This document shows positions 7,658-15,921 of a DNA stretch of 64,000 nucleotides, piece after piece (position 1 is the stretch's first letter; every line of letters begins with the position of its first letter). The translations under genes were made by a program, and so were the position numbers. The notes beneath the pieces were generated by a model. It was not told where the DNA came from, did no database searches, and saw only the letters and a list, made by a program, of their open reading frames with translations. Source of the stretch: Massilia agrisoli (lineage in GTDB: Bacteria > Pseudomonadota > Gammaproteobacteria > Burkholderiales > Burkholderiaceae_D); contig NZ_JAJHPV010000022.1 in the NCBI RefSeq assembly GCF_020831365.1, positions 50,392 through 114,391 on the forward strand, read 5' to 3'.

Positions 7658-10519
7658 TCAGGCGCCCGGCACCACCTTGTACCACTGCTGCTTTTCCACC
7701 GCATTTAACACCTGGCCGGCGCTGTCGCTCCAGGTCAGCCAGGTCATGCCGGTCGACTGGGGCGCCTTGCCCTCGGCGTTCAGCACCAGCCATTTGGCGA
7801 CCGAATCGGACAAATCGTGCGGCGCCAGTCCCTCGAAGTACCAGGCATGGTCGCCGGCCACCTCGCGGAACACCGGCAGGCTGCGCGCGATGATCGGGAT
7901 GTTGTGCTGGGCCGCTTCGATCAGCGGCAGGCCGAAGCCTTCGCCCTCGGACGGCGCCAGCAGGGCGGCCGAACTGGCGTACAGCTTGAGCAGCATCTCG
8001 TCGGAGGCGCCCGGAAGCCAGAACAGGCGGCGTCCGCTCTCCGGGCTTTTGGCAATCCGCTCGACCAGCTTGTCGACCATCCAGCCTTGTTTGCCCACGA
8101 TGACCAGGTTGATCTGCGATCCCTGCTTCCACAGCAGCTCGAACGCCGCCAGCGCCTGCGCGTGGCCCTTGCGCGGCTCCACGGTGCCGACCATCAGGAA
8201 GCTCGGGCGCGAACGCACCGCTTCCAGGATCTGCCCGGCGTCGTCCGGCAGGCCGAAGCTCGGCGCGCTGGCGTCGATGTCTGCGCCCAGGTGGAAGTAG
8301 CCGATGTTCAGCGGGCCCGGACGTTTGGCCGGCTGGCGTGCGATCCAGTCAATCAGTTCGTCCGCCACCGCGCGCGAGATGCACAGCAGGCCGTCCGATA
8401 CCCGGGTCACGGTACGCAGGAACTCGCCGAAGTACTGCTCGGTCCCATACGGGAACACGTCCGGGCGCAGCACCGGCAGCAGGTCGTATACGACGAAGTA
8501 GACCTGCACCCCATGGTCGCGCATCGACTGCAGCAGCGGCGCGTTTTGCGAGGTGCCGGTGGTGAACAGGTCGAGGCCGAGGAAGATGTCGCCCGGACGC
8601 ACTTCGATCGGCGCGTCTTCCAGCGCCAGCGCGCCTTCGCCCGTTTCGCCGACCATGGCAAGCGTGAACTGTCGCGCGTACTGGTAGCTGCGGTTGCCGC
8701 CATGCGAAAACACCGGCTCGATGCGGTAGCCAGGCGGCGGGTCGGCGATCAGCGCCAGCAAGATGCTGCGCACGACGCGCTGGATGCCGGTCTTGATGTC
8801 GGTCTGGACCACTGCCGATACGTCCACCAGCAGCTGGCGCGGCGCGGTCGGGGGCTGGTTGAATGCGATCGCCTTTGCCATCTGGGTCAGGCCGGCCTCG
8901 GTCGGTTCATGGCCCGGCATGTTGGCGAGCGTATCGACCAGCCTGCGGTAGTGGCCATGCCGGCTGTGCGCGGCAAAGTGTTCGATGGCGTCGGCAAACT
9001 GGGCGCCCACCTTGGCCGGCGCGTGGTGCTCGCGCATGTGCGCCAGCGCGCGCGTCGAATAGGTCTTGCGCAGGGTAGCGTCCTGGTGCAGCAGCGCCAG
9101 CGCGCCGGCCAGCTCGTCGCGGGCGAATTCGTCCGGGATCTTGAGCAGCAGCGCATCGCTGATCGATGCGGTCGAACCGTGCGCGTTGACGATGGTCGGG
9201 GCGCCGTACAGCAGGCAGTCGAGCACCGCGGCCGAGGTTTCGCCGCGGGTGGCGCCGCGCAGCTGCACCGCGATGTCGCAGGCAGCCAGGTAGTCTGCGT
9301 ATTCGTTCGCGCTGACAAAGCCGGTGATGCGGATGCGGTCCGACGCCACGCTGCCAGCGATCTTTTTCGCCAGCGCTTCGCCATATGGGCCGGCGTCGTT
9401 TTCGCCGACGAACAGCAGGCGGCAGCGCGGATCGGAAACCAGCGCGGAGCTCAGGTAAGCGTCCAGCAGCTCCTCGTTTTTCTTGGTGCGGCCCAGCATG
9501 CCGAAGGTGCAGACGATGAACTCGTCGGCGCCGATGCCGAGGCGCGCGCGCGCCGCGCTGCGGGCGTCGTCGGCGTGGATGCCTTCCGGCTTGCCGCGCA
9601 GCAGGGGAATGGTGCGCCAGCCTTCGGCGGCGCCGGCTCCGTACCACTGCTCGGCGAGCTGGCGCGAGAAGTCCGAGTGGACGATGACGCCGGCGGCGTT
9701 ATCGAGCACGCCTTTATTGACCGGATGCTTCCAGATCGACGGATTGCGGCCGATCGCGCGGTGCTCCAGCAGGCCGGTGTAGCCGTGCGATTCATACAGC
9801 GCCTGGGTGTAGGCCTGCGGCAGGTAGCCTTCGCGGTCCAGGTTGTCGAGGATTCCGGAGAAAAAGAAGTCATGCAGCACCACGATGCCCGGGTGGCGGC
9901 GGATCAGCTCAAACATGTGCTGGTGCGCGTGCGAGTTGCCGAAGTGGTAGAGCACGCGCTCGAAGCCGCCCGCATTCTGTTCGAACCAGGCCACGTCGCG
10001 CATCTGGAATTTGCCGTTCAGGCGCGCGTCGTCCACCACCGGTTGGTCGGTCACCAGGGTGATGTCGTAGAAGCGCGCCAGTTCGACGATCAGTTCCGCG
10101 CTGTAGTCGGCGATGCCCGATTTGGCCGGCGGCAGCGGCGAAATGTAGGCCAGCTTCTGGCCCTTGGCCTGCGCCTTCGGCTGCGCGGCGGCGGCGTCGA
10201 CCAGGCGCTGCAGTTCATTGGCCGGGTCTTCGTCGCGCGGGGTGTAGACCACGTCGGCGCCCAGCGCGGCAAAGAAGTTTTCGCGAATCAGTTCGGCGCC
10301 GCCGGTTTGCGCAGGCGGCAGTTCGTACACGCGGATGCGCTCGGGCGGCAGCAGGCCGGCAAAAGCCAGGCGCAGCGATTCGATCGAGGATGGGTGGAGG
10401 CTCGACAGCGCGATCCACGCTTCGTGCGGGGCGCACTGGCGCACCAGGTCCTGGACGCGCGCGAGCGACGCTGGCGCGATGCCGGCCTGGCAGCATTGGA
10501 GGTCAAAAACGAGACGCAT
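7658..10519 (-). CDS. Tandem (two-domain) GT4 family glycosyltransferase
   Basis: This large 953-aa protein carries two GT-B modules. The first spans about 125-530: SPLPPAKSGIADYS opening, IVVLHDFFFSG, FGMLGRTKKNEELLDAY, and a donor site with LLYGAPTIVNAHGSTASI. The second spans about 555-950: DIKTGIQRVVRSIL, VYDLLPVL, MVGTVEPRKGHAQALAAFE, and the E-x7-E-like site PSEGEGFGLPLIEA. It acts in the cytoplasm, adding sugars from nucleotide donors to the growing polysaccharide. Two active modules would allow two alternating linkages. It is the last gene of the wzm-wzt operon, 3 nt after the FkbM gene. The sugars are unknown. Confidence 0.88.
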   Translation of the reverse strand: MRLVFDLQCCQAGIAPASLARVQDLVRQCAPHEAWIALSSLHPSSIESLRLAFAGLLPPERIRVYELPPAQTGGAELIRENFFAALGADVVYTPRDEDPANELQRLVDAAAAQPKAQAKGQKLAYISPLPPAKSGIADYSAELIVELARFYDITLVTDQPVVDDARLNGKFQMRDVAWFEQNAGGFERVLYHFGNSHAHQHMFELIRRHPGIVVLHDFFFSGILDNLDREGYLPQAYTQALYESHGYTGLLEHRAIGRNPSIWKHPVNKGVLDNAAGVIVHSDFSRQLAEQWYGAGAAEGWRTIPLLRGKPEGIHADDARSAARARLGIGADEFIVCTFGMLGRTKKNEELLDAYLSSALVSDPRCRLLFVGENDAGPYGEALAKKIAGSVASDRIRITGFVSANEYADYLAACDIAVQLRGATRGETSAAVLDCLLYGAPTIVNAHGSTASISDALLLKIPDEFARDELAGALALLHQDATLRKTYSTRALAHMREHHAPAKVGAQFADAIEHFAAHSRHGHYRRLVDTLANMPGHEPTEAGLTQMAKAIAFNQPPTAPRQLLVDVSAVVQTDIKTGIQRVVRSILLALIADPPPGYRIEPVFSHGGNRSYQYARQFTLAMVGETGEGALALEDAPIEVRPGDIFLGLDLFTTGTSQNAPLLQSMRDHGVQVYFVVYDLLPVLRPDVFPYGTEQYFGEFLRTVTRVSDGLLCISRAVADELIDWIARQPAKRPGPLNIGYFHLGADIDASAPSFGLPDDAGQILEAVRSRPSFLMVGTVEPRKGHAQALAAFELLWKQGSQINLVIVGKQGWMVDKLVERIAKSPESGRRLFWLPGASDEMLLKLYASSAALLAPSEGEGFGLPLIEAAQHNIPIIARSLPVFREVAGDHAWYFEGLAPHDLSDSVAKWLVLNAEGKAPQSTGMTWLTWSDSAGQVLNAVEKQQWYKVVPGA

Positions 10520-10522
10520 GGC

Positions 10523-11764
10523 TTATTTCACTTCTGGGTTACGGCGGGCGCGCTGCAGGTCGGCCAGGACTTTCCGGGCCGACGCCGGCAAGGTGGGCGC
10601 GTGGCCCGGGCCCTGCTTGATGGCATTGAGCGTGCGCGATACCTTGGTGGCCTGCTCCGGGAAGCGCAGCAGCAGGGGGATGAACAGGCGGCGGACACGC
10701 TCGTTGCGGGTCAGGCGGGTGAGGATGCGGCGCGCCAGCGCAGCGGCGCGCGCCTTGTACGGCACCGCGCGCATGCGGTGCACCAGCGTGCCGGCCATGC
10801 GCAGCGGCCGGGTGACGCGCCACGAGGTGCTGGCCAGCGTCGCCAGCAGGCGCTGTTCAAGGTCGCGGCCCCACGCTTCGGCGCGCGCGTGTTCGGCGGC
10901 CACGTGCTCGATGTGCTGCTGTAAGGCGGCGCTGTGGGCCAGGGCGTCCTGGGCGCGCTGGTACTCGCGGTCGCCGCGTTTCTCGGCTTCCCAGCGGTTG
11001 GCGTCAGCCCGCGCGACCCGGTCCTCGGCCAGCACGATGGCCGATTCGGCGCGCGCAGTGGCGCGCCAGGCCTCGTCGAGGTGGCGGGTGATGTAGTCGT
11101 CGAACACGTTCGGCTGGATCGACAGCACCTGCGCCAGTTCGGCGTGTTCTTCCGCCACGTAGTAGCGGTTCAAGCCATCGAAATGGGCGTAGCGATAGCG
11201 CCGGCTGGTGACCAGCGCTTCCCAGGTTTCGTGGTTGGTGACGCGGCTGTTCGGCATGGTTGCCTCGATCACCAGCACCCACGGGCGCCAGCGTTCGAAG
11301 TCCATGCCGCGCAATACCTCGCCCTCGAAACCTTCGACGTCGACCTTCAGGAAGTGGATGTCGCCCTTGACGTAGTTGGCGCAGACGCCGGCCAGCGTGC
11401 GGACCGGCACCGTCAGTTCCGCCACCTCGAAGCCGCCGGCGCGGTGCGCATCGGCTACGGCGCGGTCGGGCGAGGCCCAGCCGTTCACCGAGGGGACGTC
11501 GAACAAGGTCAGGCTGCCGTCGCTGGCGCCGGCGGCGATGGCCAGGTTGATGTCGCGCGGGCGCTGCTGTTCGAACTGCTGGTGGAAGGCCGGCAGCGGC
11601 TCGATGTTGATGCCGCTCCAGCCGGCGTCGTAGAACGCCTTGGTGACCGAGTGGTCGACCGGGTCGTTGGCGCCGACGTCGATGTAAAAGCCGTGCTTGA
11701 TGTGGCCGAGCGCGCGCCACAGCAGCACGTCTTCCAGGTTCTGGGCGTAGCTGATGAAACTCAT
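10523..11764 (-). CDS. FkbM family methyltransferase with C-terminal coiled coil
   Basis: The 413-aa protein has an FkbM SAM-dependent methyltransferase domain over about 1-235: SQ/AQNLEDVLLWRAL start, GFYIDVGANDPVDHSVT as the SAM motif, then HFLKVDVEGFEGEVLRG. A helical, charged segment with coiled-coil character (about 245-300) and a basic tail containing STSWRVTRPLR follow. That last motif is common in glycan-assembly proteins. It probably methylates a sugar of the exported polysaccharide, perhaps as chain terminator or decoration. The start overlaps the end of the upstream FkbM gene by 4 nt. Confidence 0.88.
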   Translation of the reverse strand: MSFISYAQNLEDVLLWRALGHIKHGFYIDVGANDPVDHSVTKAFYDAGWSGINIEPLPAFHQQFEQQRPRDINLAIAAGASDGSLTLFDVPSVNGWASPDRAVADAHRAGGFEVAELTVPVRTLAGVCANYVKGDIHFLKVDVEGFEGEVLRGMDFERWRPWVLVIEATMPNSRVTNHETWEALVTSRRYRYAHFDGLNRYYVAEEHAELAQVLSIQPNVFDDYITRHLDEAWRATARAESAIVLAEDRVARADANRWEAEKRGDREYQRAQDALAHSAALQQHIEHVAAEHARAEAWGRDLEQRLLATLASTSWRVTRPLRMAGTLVHRMRAVPYKARAAALARRILTRLTRNERVRRLFIPLLLRFPEQATKVSRTLNAIKQGPGHAPTLPASARKVLADLQRARRNPEVK

Positions 11765-12792
11765 TGCGTACCTCCGAAAATCGTCGCTGCACTGGTGCGG
11801 GCGGCGAGGAATTCGGCCAGCGAGGGCTTGTCGTAGACGAACTGCGCGATCAGGACCTGGGCCAGCAGGCCGTGTTCGTCGGCCACCAGCTCCGGGCGCT
11901 TGAAGAACACAGCGTCGCCCCAGCCGAGCCGGTCGCGCGAGGTGCTGCCCGAGGCGCAGTGGTAAGGATAGTGCGTGGCGGAGCTGAAGTCGACAAAGTA
12001 GAAGCCGTGCTGGCGCAGCAGCGTCTCGACCTCGGAGAACAGCGCCTGTCCCTGGTAGATTTCGGCGAACGATACTTCGCAGTGAACCACGTTGGTGCGC
12101 GACAGCAGGGCGCCTGCGTGGCGCAGCGCCGGCAGCTCGAAGCCCTGGATGTCGAGCTTGAGGAAGTCGACATAAGGGGTATCGGCCAGCACCGCATCGA
12201 GCGTGCTGGTGGCTACCTGTTCGGTGCTGACGGTGGCCAGGTTGCTCAGGTCGACCAGGTCGGCCGTGAGCGCGCGGTTCAGCGGCAGCAGCGACGAGGT
12301 GGCGTCGAAGTTATTGATGTGGAAGGTATGCGTGCCGCCGTCGCCGATAAAGGTCGGGTACAGCGTGATGCGCGGATTGCGCCGCTGGCTCTCGTCGCGC
12401 TTGTCGGCCAGCGGCTCGAAACCGATGATGCGGTTCGGCAGGCCGTGCGCGTCGAGCGCGGCGTACACGTGCTGCTCGCCTTCGAGCTCCTGCGCGCCGA
12501 CGTCGACGATGGCCAGCGGGCGCGCGTGCAGCACCTCGGCGGCATGGGCCGCCAGTGCCGCGCGCACCGCATCGCGCCGTGCAAGGGGGGCGCTGAGCGC
12601 CTTGAATTCATCGCTCTGGGTCAGCGCGTTGAGCACCGCCCCGGCGTCGCCGCCGGCGAGGATCACGCCGCTCCAGTAGTCGAGGCCAGCCGGTTCGGGG
12701 TCGCGCGCCAGCAGGCCGCGGTACAGGCCGCGCACGATGTGCTGCGCTTGCGCCAGCACGACCGGATCACGCTGTGTCGGTGTTTGGTTCAT
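11761..12792 (-). CDS. DUF4214-FkbM methyltransferase fusion
   Basis: The 343-aa protein starts at the ATG at 12792. Residues about 14-70 match the DUF4214 pattern also seen in the surface proteins at 21025 and 27831: YRGLLARDPEPAGLDYW, then a Q-S-D-EF motif in place of the usual S-x-EY/EF. Residues about 85-320 are an FkbM SAM-methyltransferase domain (AIVDVGAQE, FLKLDIQGFELPALR). A DUF4214 module in an otherwise cytoplasmic sugar methyltransferase is unusual. It ends with a 4-nt overlap into the next FkbM gene. It probably modifies the exported glycan; what the DUF4214 part binds is unknown. Confidence 0.85.
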   Translation of the reverse strand: MNQTPTQRDPVVLAQAQHIVRGLYRGLLARDPEPAGLDYWSGVILAGGDAGAVLNALTQSDEFKALSAPLARRDAVRAALAAHAAEVLHARPLAIVDVGAQELEGEQHVYAALDAHGLPNRIIGFEPLADKRDESQRRNPRITLYPTFIGDGGTHTFHINNFDATSSLLPLNRALTADLVDLSNLATVSTEQVATSTLDAVLADTPYVDFLKLDIQGFELPALRHAGALLSRTNVVHCEVSFAEIYQGQALFSEVETLLRQHGFYFVDFSSATHYPYHCASGSTSRDRLGWGDAVFFKRPELVADEHGLLAQVLIAQFVYDKPSLAEFLAARTSAATIFGGTQ

Positions 12793-12806
12793 AGTGGTCA
12801 ATCGCC

Positions 12807-14114
12807 TCAGTATTTTTCAAAGCTCAGTTGCGGGCTGAGGTTCACCGCGCCGGCCCAGGTGATGGCGGCGGGGTTGGGCAGTACGGCCAGCGCGGTCACT
12901 TCGTGCAGGTAGCAGATGACCTCGCGGAACTGGCCGTCGCCGTAGCCGCCATTGGCCAGGCCGACGGTAATGGTGTACTCGTCAGGGCGCAGGCTGAGCG
13001 CAAACGCAAAGCGCACCGCCAGGATGCTGCCGGCAGCGGCTGCGCCCAGGTGGGCGCGCATGCAATAGGTGTTCGTTTCAAACAGTACCACGCCGAAGCG
13101 GTCGCGGATCTTGAACCCGGCGTGGGGATCGTCCAGTTCCTCGTCGATGCGGAATTCCAGCTCCAGGGTGGCCGGGCTGTCGGCCACCAGGGTCAGCTGA
13201 TCGGCGCCGCCCGCGTCAACGAAGCGCGCGCCGACGCATTCGGCGCGGCCGGTGCGGATGCTGCCGGCCTTGCCGTCGAGCGGAACCGCGTCCCTGACCA
13301 GGAACGCATGGCGTTCACGCGCCGCTTCCATGTGGGCGGCAACGCCGGGCGCCGTCACCTGGAAGGCGTGGCCGGCGCGGTCCTGGCGCCCGAGCAGCGC
13401 AGCCTGGTACAAGTCGATCGCCTCCTTGGGCGCGCCGTCGAAGGCCAGTGCGCCATTTTCAATGAACAGGCAGCGCGTGCAGGTTTTCAGCACCGTCCCG
13501 GTGCTGTGCGAGACGAACAGCAGGGTGGTGCCGGCTTCGGTGAACTGGCGGATGCGCTCGAAGCATTTCTGCTGGAAGAACACGTCGCCGACCGCCAGCG
13601 CCTCGTCGACGATCAGGATATCGGGGCGCACGCAGGTTGCGACGCTGAACGCCAGCCGCATCTGCATACCGCTGGAATAAACCCGCACCGGCGCGTCGAT
13701 GTGCTCGCCGATCTCGGCGAACGCGATAATTTCGGGCATCAGTGCGGCGATCTCGTCCATCGTCAGGCCCATCAGCTGGCCCGCCATCACGATGTTGTTG
13801 CGGCCAGTCACGTCAGGGTGGAAGCCCATGCCCAGTTCCAGCAGGGCGGCAATGCGCCCGCTGGTGCGGATCGCGCCTGCGCTGGCCTGGGTGGTGCCGG
13901 TGATCAGCTTGAGCAAGGTGCTCTTGCCGGCGCCGTTGATGCCGATGATGCCGATCGCTTCGCCGGCGGCGATCGCGAAGTTGATGTCCTGCAGCACCCA
14001 TTTGAGCTTATGGCGCGGACCGCGGAACGGCAGCATCCATTCGGCCAGGCGCGACCAGCGCGTCGGATATTGTTTATAGGCCTTGCCCAGCCCGGCGACG
14101 TGAATGCTGCCCAT
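12807..14114 (-). CDS. wzt: Polysaccharide ABC transporter ATP-binding protein with substrate-recognition C-domain (Wzt)
   Basis: The 435-aa protein starts at the ATG at 14114, which overlaps the wzm stop in a TGATG arrangement. Residues about 1-250 are the ATPase: Walker A GINGAGKST, signature YSSGMQMRLAFSV, Walker B DILIVDEALAVGD, switch His in FVSHS. Residues about 285-430 form the extra beta-rich Wzt C-terminal domain, which in O9a/O8-type systems recognises the capped glycan end. With Wzm it exports a lipid-linked polysaccharide across the inner membrane. Presence of the C-domain predicts terminus-dependent export, consistent with the two methyltransferases downstream. Confidence 0.93.
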   Translation of the reverse strand: MGSIHVAGLGKAYKQYPTRWSRLAEWMLPFRGPRHKLKWVLQDINFAIAAGEAIGIIGINGAGKSTLLKLITGTTQASAGAIRTSGRIAALLELGMGFHPDVTGRNNIVMAGQLMGLTMDEIAALMPEIIAFAEIGEHIDAPVRVYSSGMQMRLAFSVATCVRPDILIVDEALAVGDVFFQQKCFERIRQFTEAGTTLLFVSHSTGTVLKTCTRCLFIENGALAFDGAPKEAIDLYQAALLGRQDRAGHAFQVTAPGVAAHMEAARERHAFLVRDAVPLDGKAGSIRTGRAECVGARFVDAGGADQLTLVADSPATLELEFRIDEELDDPHAGFKIRDRFGVVLFETNTYCMRAHLGAAAAGSILAVRFAFALSLRPDEYTITVGLANGGYGDGQFREVICYLHEVTALAVLPNPAAITWAGAVNLSPQLSFEKY

Positions 14115-14914
14115 CAGAGTTCGTCCACCATTTCGCCCGAGCGCTTGCGGAACAGGCGCAGCGCGAACACGCACATCAGGACGGCAAGCACCAGCGGCAA
14201 GACCAGGCTGTTCCAGTCGGGTGCGCGGCCATTGACCAGGATGGTCTGGTAGGCGCCGATGATGGACGCCATCGGGTTCCATACCAGCAGGCCACGGATC
14301 GTTTCAGGCAGGATCGAGGCCGGATAGACGATGGGCGTGAACCAGAACCAGAACTGGATGAAGATGCTGAAAAACTGCCCGACATCGCGGAAGAATACAT
14401 TCAGCACGCCGATAATCATGCCCAGCCCGATGGCGAACAGCACCTGCAGCGCCAGCACCGGCACGATGGCGACGAAGGCCATGCCCGGGAAGTTGCCGCT
14501 GATGGCGAGGAAGGCGGTAAACAGGGCGAAGATGATGCCGAAGTTGAGCAGCGCGTTGAGCACCACGATCAGCGGCAGGCTGATGCGCGGGAAGCTGATC
14601 TTCTTGATCAGGTTGGCCTGCTCGATGAACATGGTCTGCGAGCGCGCGATGATCTCGGCAAACAGGCCCCAGGTCAGGATGCCGGCGCACAGGTAGATGC
14701 TGTAGGCGAAGGTATTGTCGCTGCCGGGCAGCTTGCTGCGCATGACCTCGGCAAAGATGACCGTGTACACCGCGATCATCGCCAGTGGACTGAGCAATGA
14801 CCAGGCAGCGCCAAGGATGGCGTTACTGTATTTCGATTCGAATTCCCGCTTTACGCTGCCAAGCACAAACCCGCGATAGGCCCACAGGCCGCGGAAAGTG
14901 TGGCTGGAAATCAT
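14114..14914 (-). CDS. wzm: Polysaccharide ABC transporter permease (Wzm)
   Basis: This 266-aa ABC-2 type permease has six membrane segments. Typical Wzm features are the N-terminal REFESKYSNAILGAAW amphipathic region, MFIEQANLIKKISFPR in the middle and FWFWFTPIVYP near the end. It forms the inner-membrane channel for a lipid-linked polysaccharide together with the Wzt ATPase encoded next. It is the first gene of the leftward operon running to 7658, about 70 nt downstream of a perfect TATAAT box. Confidence 0.93.
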   Translation of the reverse strand: MISSHTFRGLWAYRGFVLGSVKREFESKYSNAILGAAWSLLSPLAMIAVYTVIFAEVMRSKLPGSDNTFAYSIYLCAGILTWGLFAEIIARSQTMFIEQANLIKKISFPRISLPLIVVLNALLNFGIIFALFTAFLAISGNFPGMAFVAIVPVLALQVLFAIGLGMIIGVLNVFFRDVGQFFSIFIQFWFWFTPIVYPASILPETIRGLLVWNPMASIIGAYQTILVNGRAPDWNSLVLPLVLAVLMCVFALRLFRKRSGEMVDEL

Positions 14915-14991
14915 GGGCTGGCCCGGAGCGCCAACCTGCGTGCAAGAGGGTAGATTGTCGTCATAGCGGTCGGATGGTCTGTGAGCGCAAA

Positions 14992-15030
14992 ATTATACTC
15001 TACAGGACAAGACGACAATTGTTACAGTTG
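14992..15030 (-). promoter_or_regulatory. Putative promoter of the wzm-wzt operon
   Basis: On the minus strand the gap upstream of wzm has a perfect -10 box, TATAAT (14997 down to 14992), and TTGTCG/TTGTCC hexamers upstream as weak -35 candidates. The transcript would start near 14985, leaving a leader of about 70 nt. Only the -10 element is convincing. Confidence 0.5.
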
Positions 15031-15073
15031 TAAGTAGCGCGGAGCGACAACTGCTGACAAATTACGGCTCTTT

Positions 15074-15820
15074 TCAGGCCTGCACCAGTTTTTGCAACGC
15101 TTCAGGCTTGACGATGATGAGCCGGTGCGCATCCTTCTGCACGATGCCCTGTTGCACAAGGGTCAACAATGCGCGGGTGACTGTTTCGCGGCTGGTGTTG
15201 ATCATGTTGGCGATGTCCTGGTGGGTCGGCAGGTTTTCGACCACGGTCTGGATACCGGCGCTGCCGCTCTGGGTACGCTGCATCAGCACCAGGTAGGTGT
15301 AGATGCGCTTGGCGGTGTTATTAATGGAGAGCAGGGCGCGGAACTCGGAATCGCGCTGGATCTTCTGCGCCAGGTGGCGCAGCATCTGGTTGGCCACTGG
15401 CGGCGAGTGCGAGAACAGGTGCAGCGCCGTGGGCGCCGGCAGGAAAGCCACCAGCACCTCGGTCATCGCCACCACCGATGCCGACCGGGTCGAGTTGTTG
15501 ATCAGCGCAATCTCGCCGAAAAAGTCGCCCGGCGCCAGCATGCGCAAGCCGATCGCGCGGCCGTCCTCGGTAATGTCGACCACCTGCAGCTGGCCGGACA
15601 GCAGGAACAGCAAGCCGTCGCCGCTGCCGCCCTTGTGCAGCACCACCTCGCGTTTTGCATAGCGGCGGATGCGCAGTTCCGGTTTGACGCGGGCGATCTC
15701 CTCGTCCGTCAGTTCGGCAAGCAGGGGAATCTTGCGCAGGTGGAGTTGCGCCACGCGCAGCTCTTCCGCGCCCGCGTTGGCGCCGTCATTCCCGTCTTTT
15801 TCTGGCTGTCCGCGCGACAT
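15074..15820 (-). CDS. Crp/Fnr family transcription regulator, CRP-like
   Basis: The 248-aa protein has a cyclic-nucleotide-binding domain (about 30-145) and a winged-helix domain (about 165-245). The phosphate-binding cassette reads GDFFGEIALINNSTRSASV, keeping Gly102, Glu103, Arg112 and Ser113 that hold cAMP in E. coli CRP. At the positions of CRP Thr127/Ser128 it has Asp157/Ser158, so cAMP contact at the base differs. The recognition helix SRETVTRAL keeps Arg211, Glu212 and Arg216, the CRP set that reads TGTGA rather than the FNR set that reads TTGAT. TGTGA-type sites stand upstream of three nearby genes. No Cys cluster for Fe-S binding is present. It acts in the cytoplasm as a homodimer. 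Confidence 0.9.
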   Translation of the reverse strand: MSRGQPEKDGNDGANAGAEELRVAQLHLRKIPLLAELTDEEIARVKPELRIRRYAKREVVLHKGGSGDGLLFLLSGQLQVVDITEDGRAIGLRMLAPGDFFGEIALINNSTRSASVVAMTEVLVAFLPAPTALHLFSHSPPVANQMLRHLAQKIQRDSEFRALLSINNTAKRIYTYLVLMQRTQSGSAGIQTVVENLPTHQDIANMINTSRETVTRALLTLVQQGIVQKDAHRLIIVKPEALQKLVQA

Positions 15821-15921
15821 GGTTAATTGATCAACAAGTAAGGGTGAGATGCATCTGGAATGGCGCCATCATACCGTCCCGCCCGATTCTTGGCAGCACT
15901 TGATACCGTTTAGCAAGTGAC

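Noticed and set aside
14980..14995. TGTGAGCGCAAAATTA as a fourth CRP site near wzm
   Set aside because: Only the left half matches the consensus and it lies downstream of the likely -10 box; too weak to include in the circuit.
15840..15860. AGATGCATCT palindrome upstream of the crp-like gene as an autoregulatory site
   Set aside because: It lacks TGTGA/TCACA halves; a short palindrome of this kind is expected by chance.
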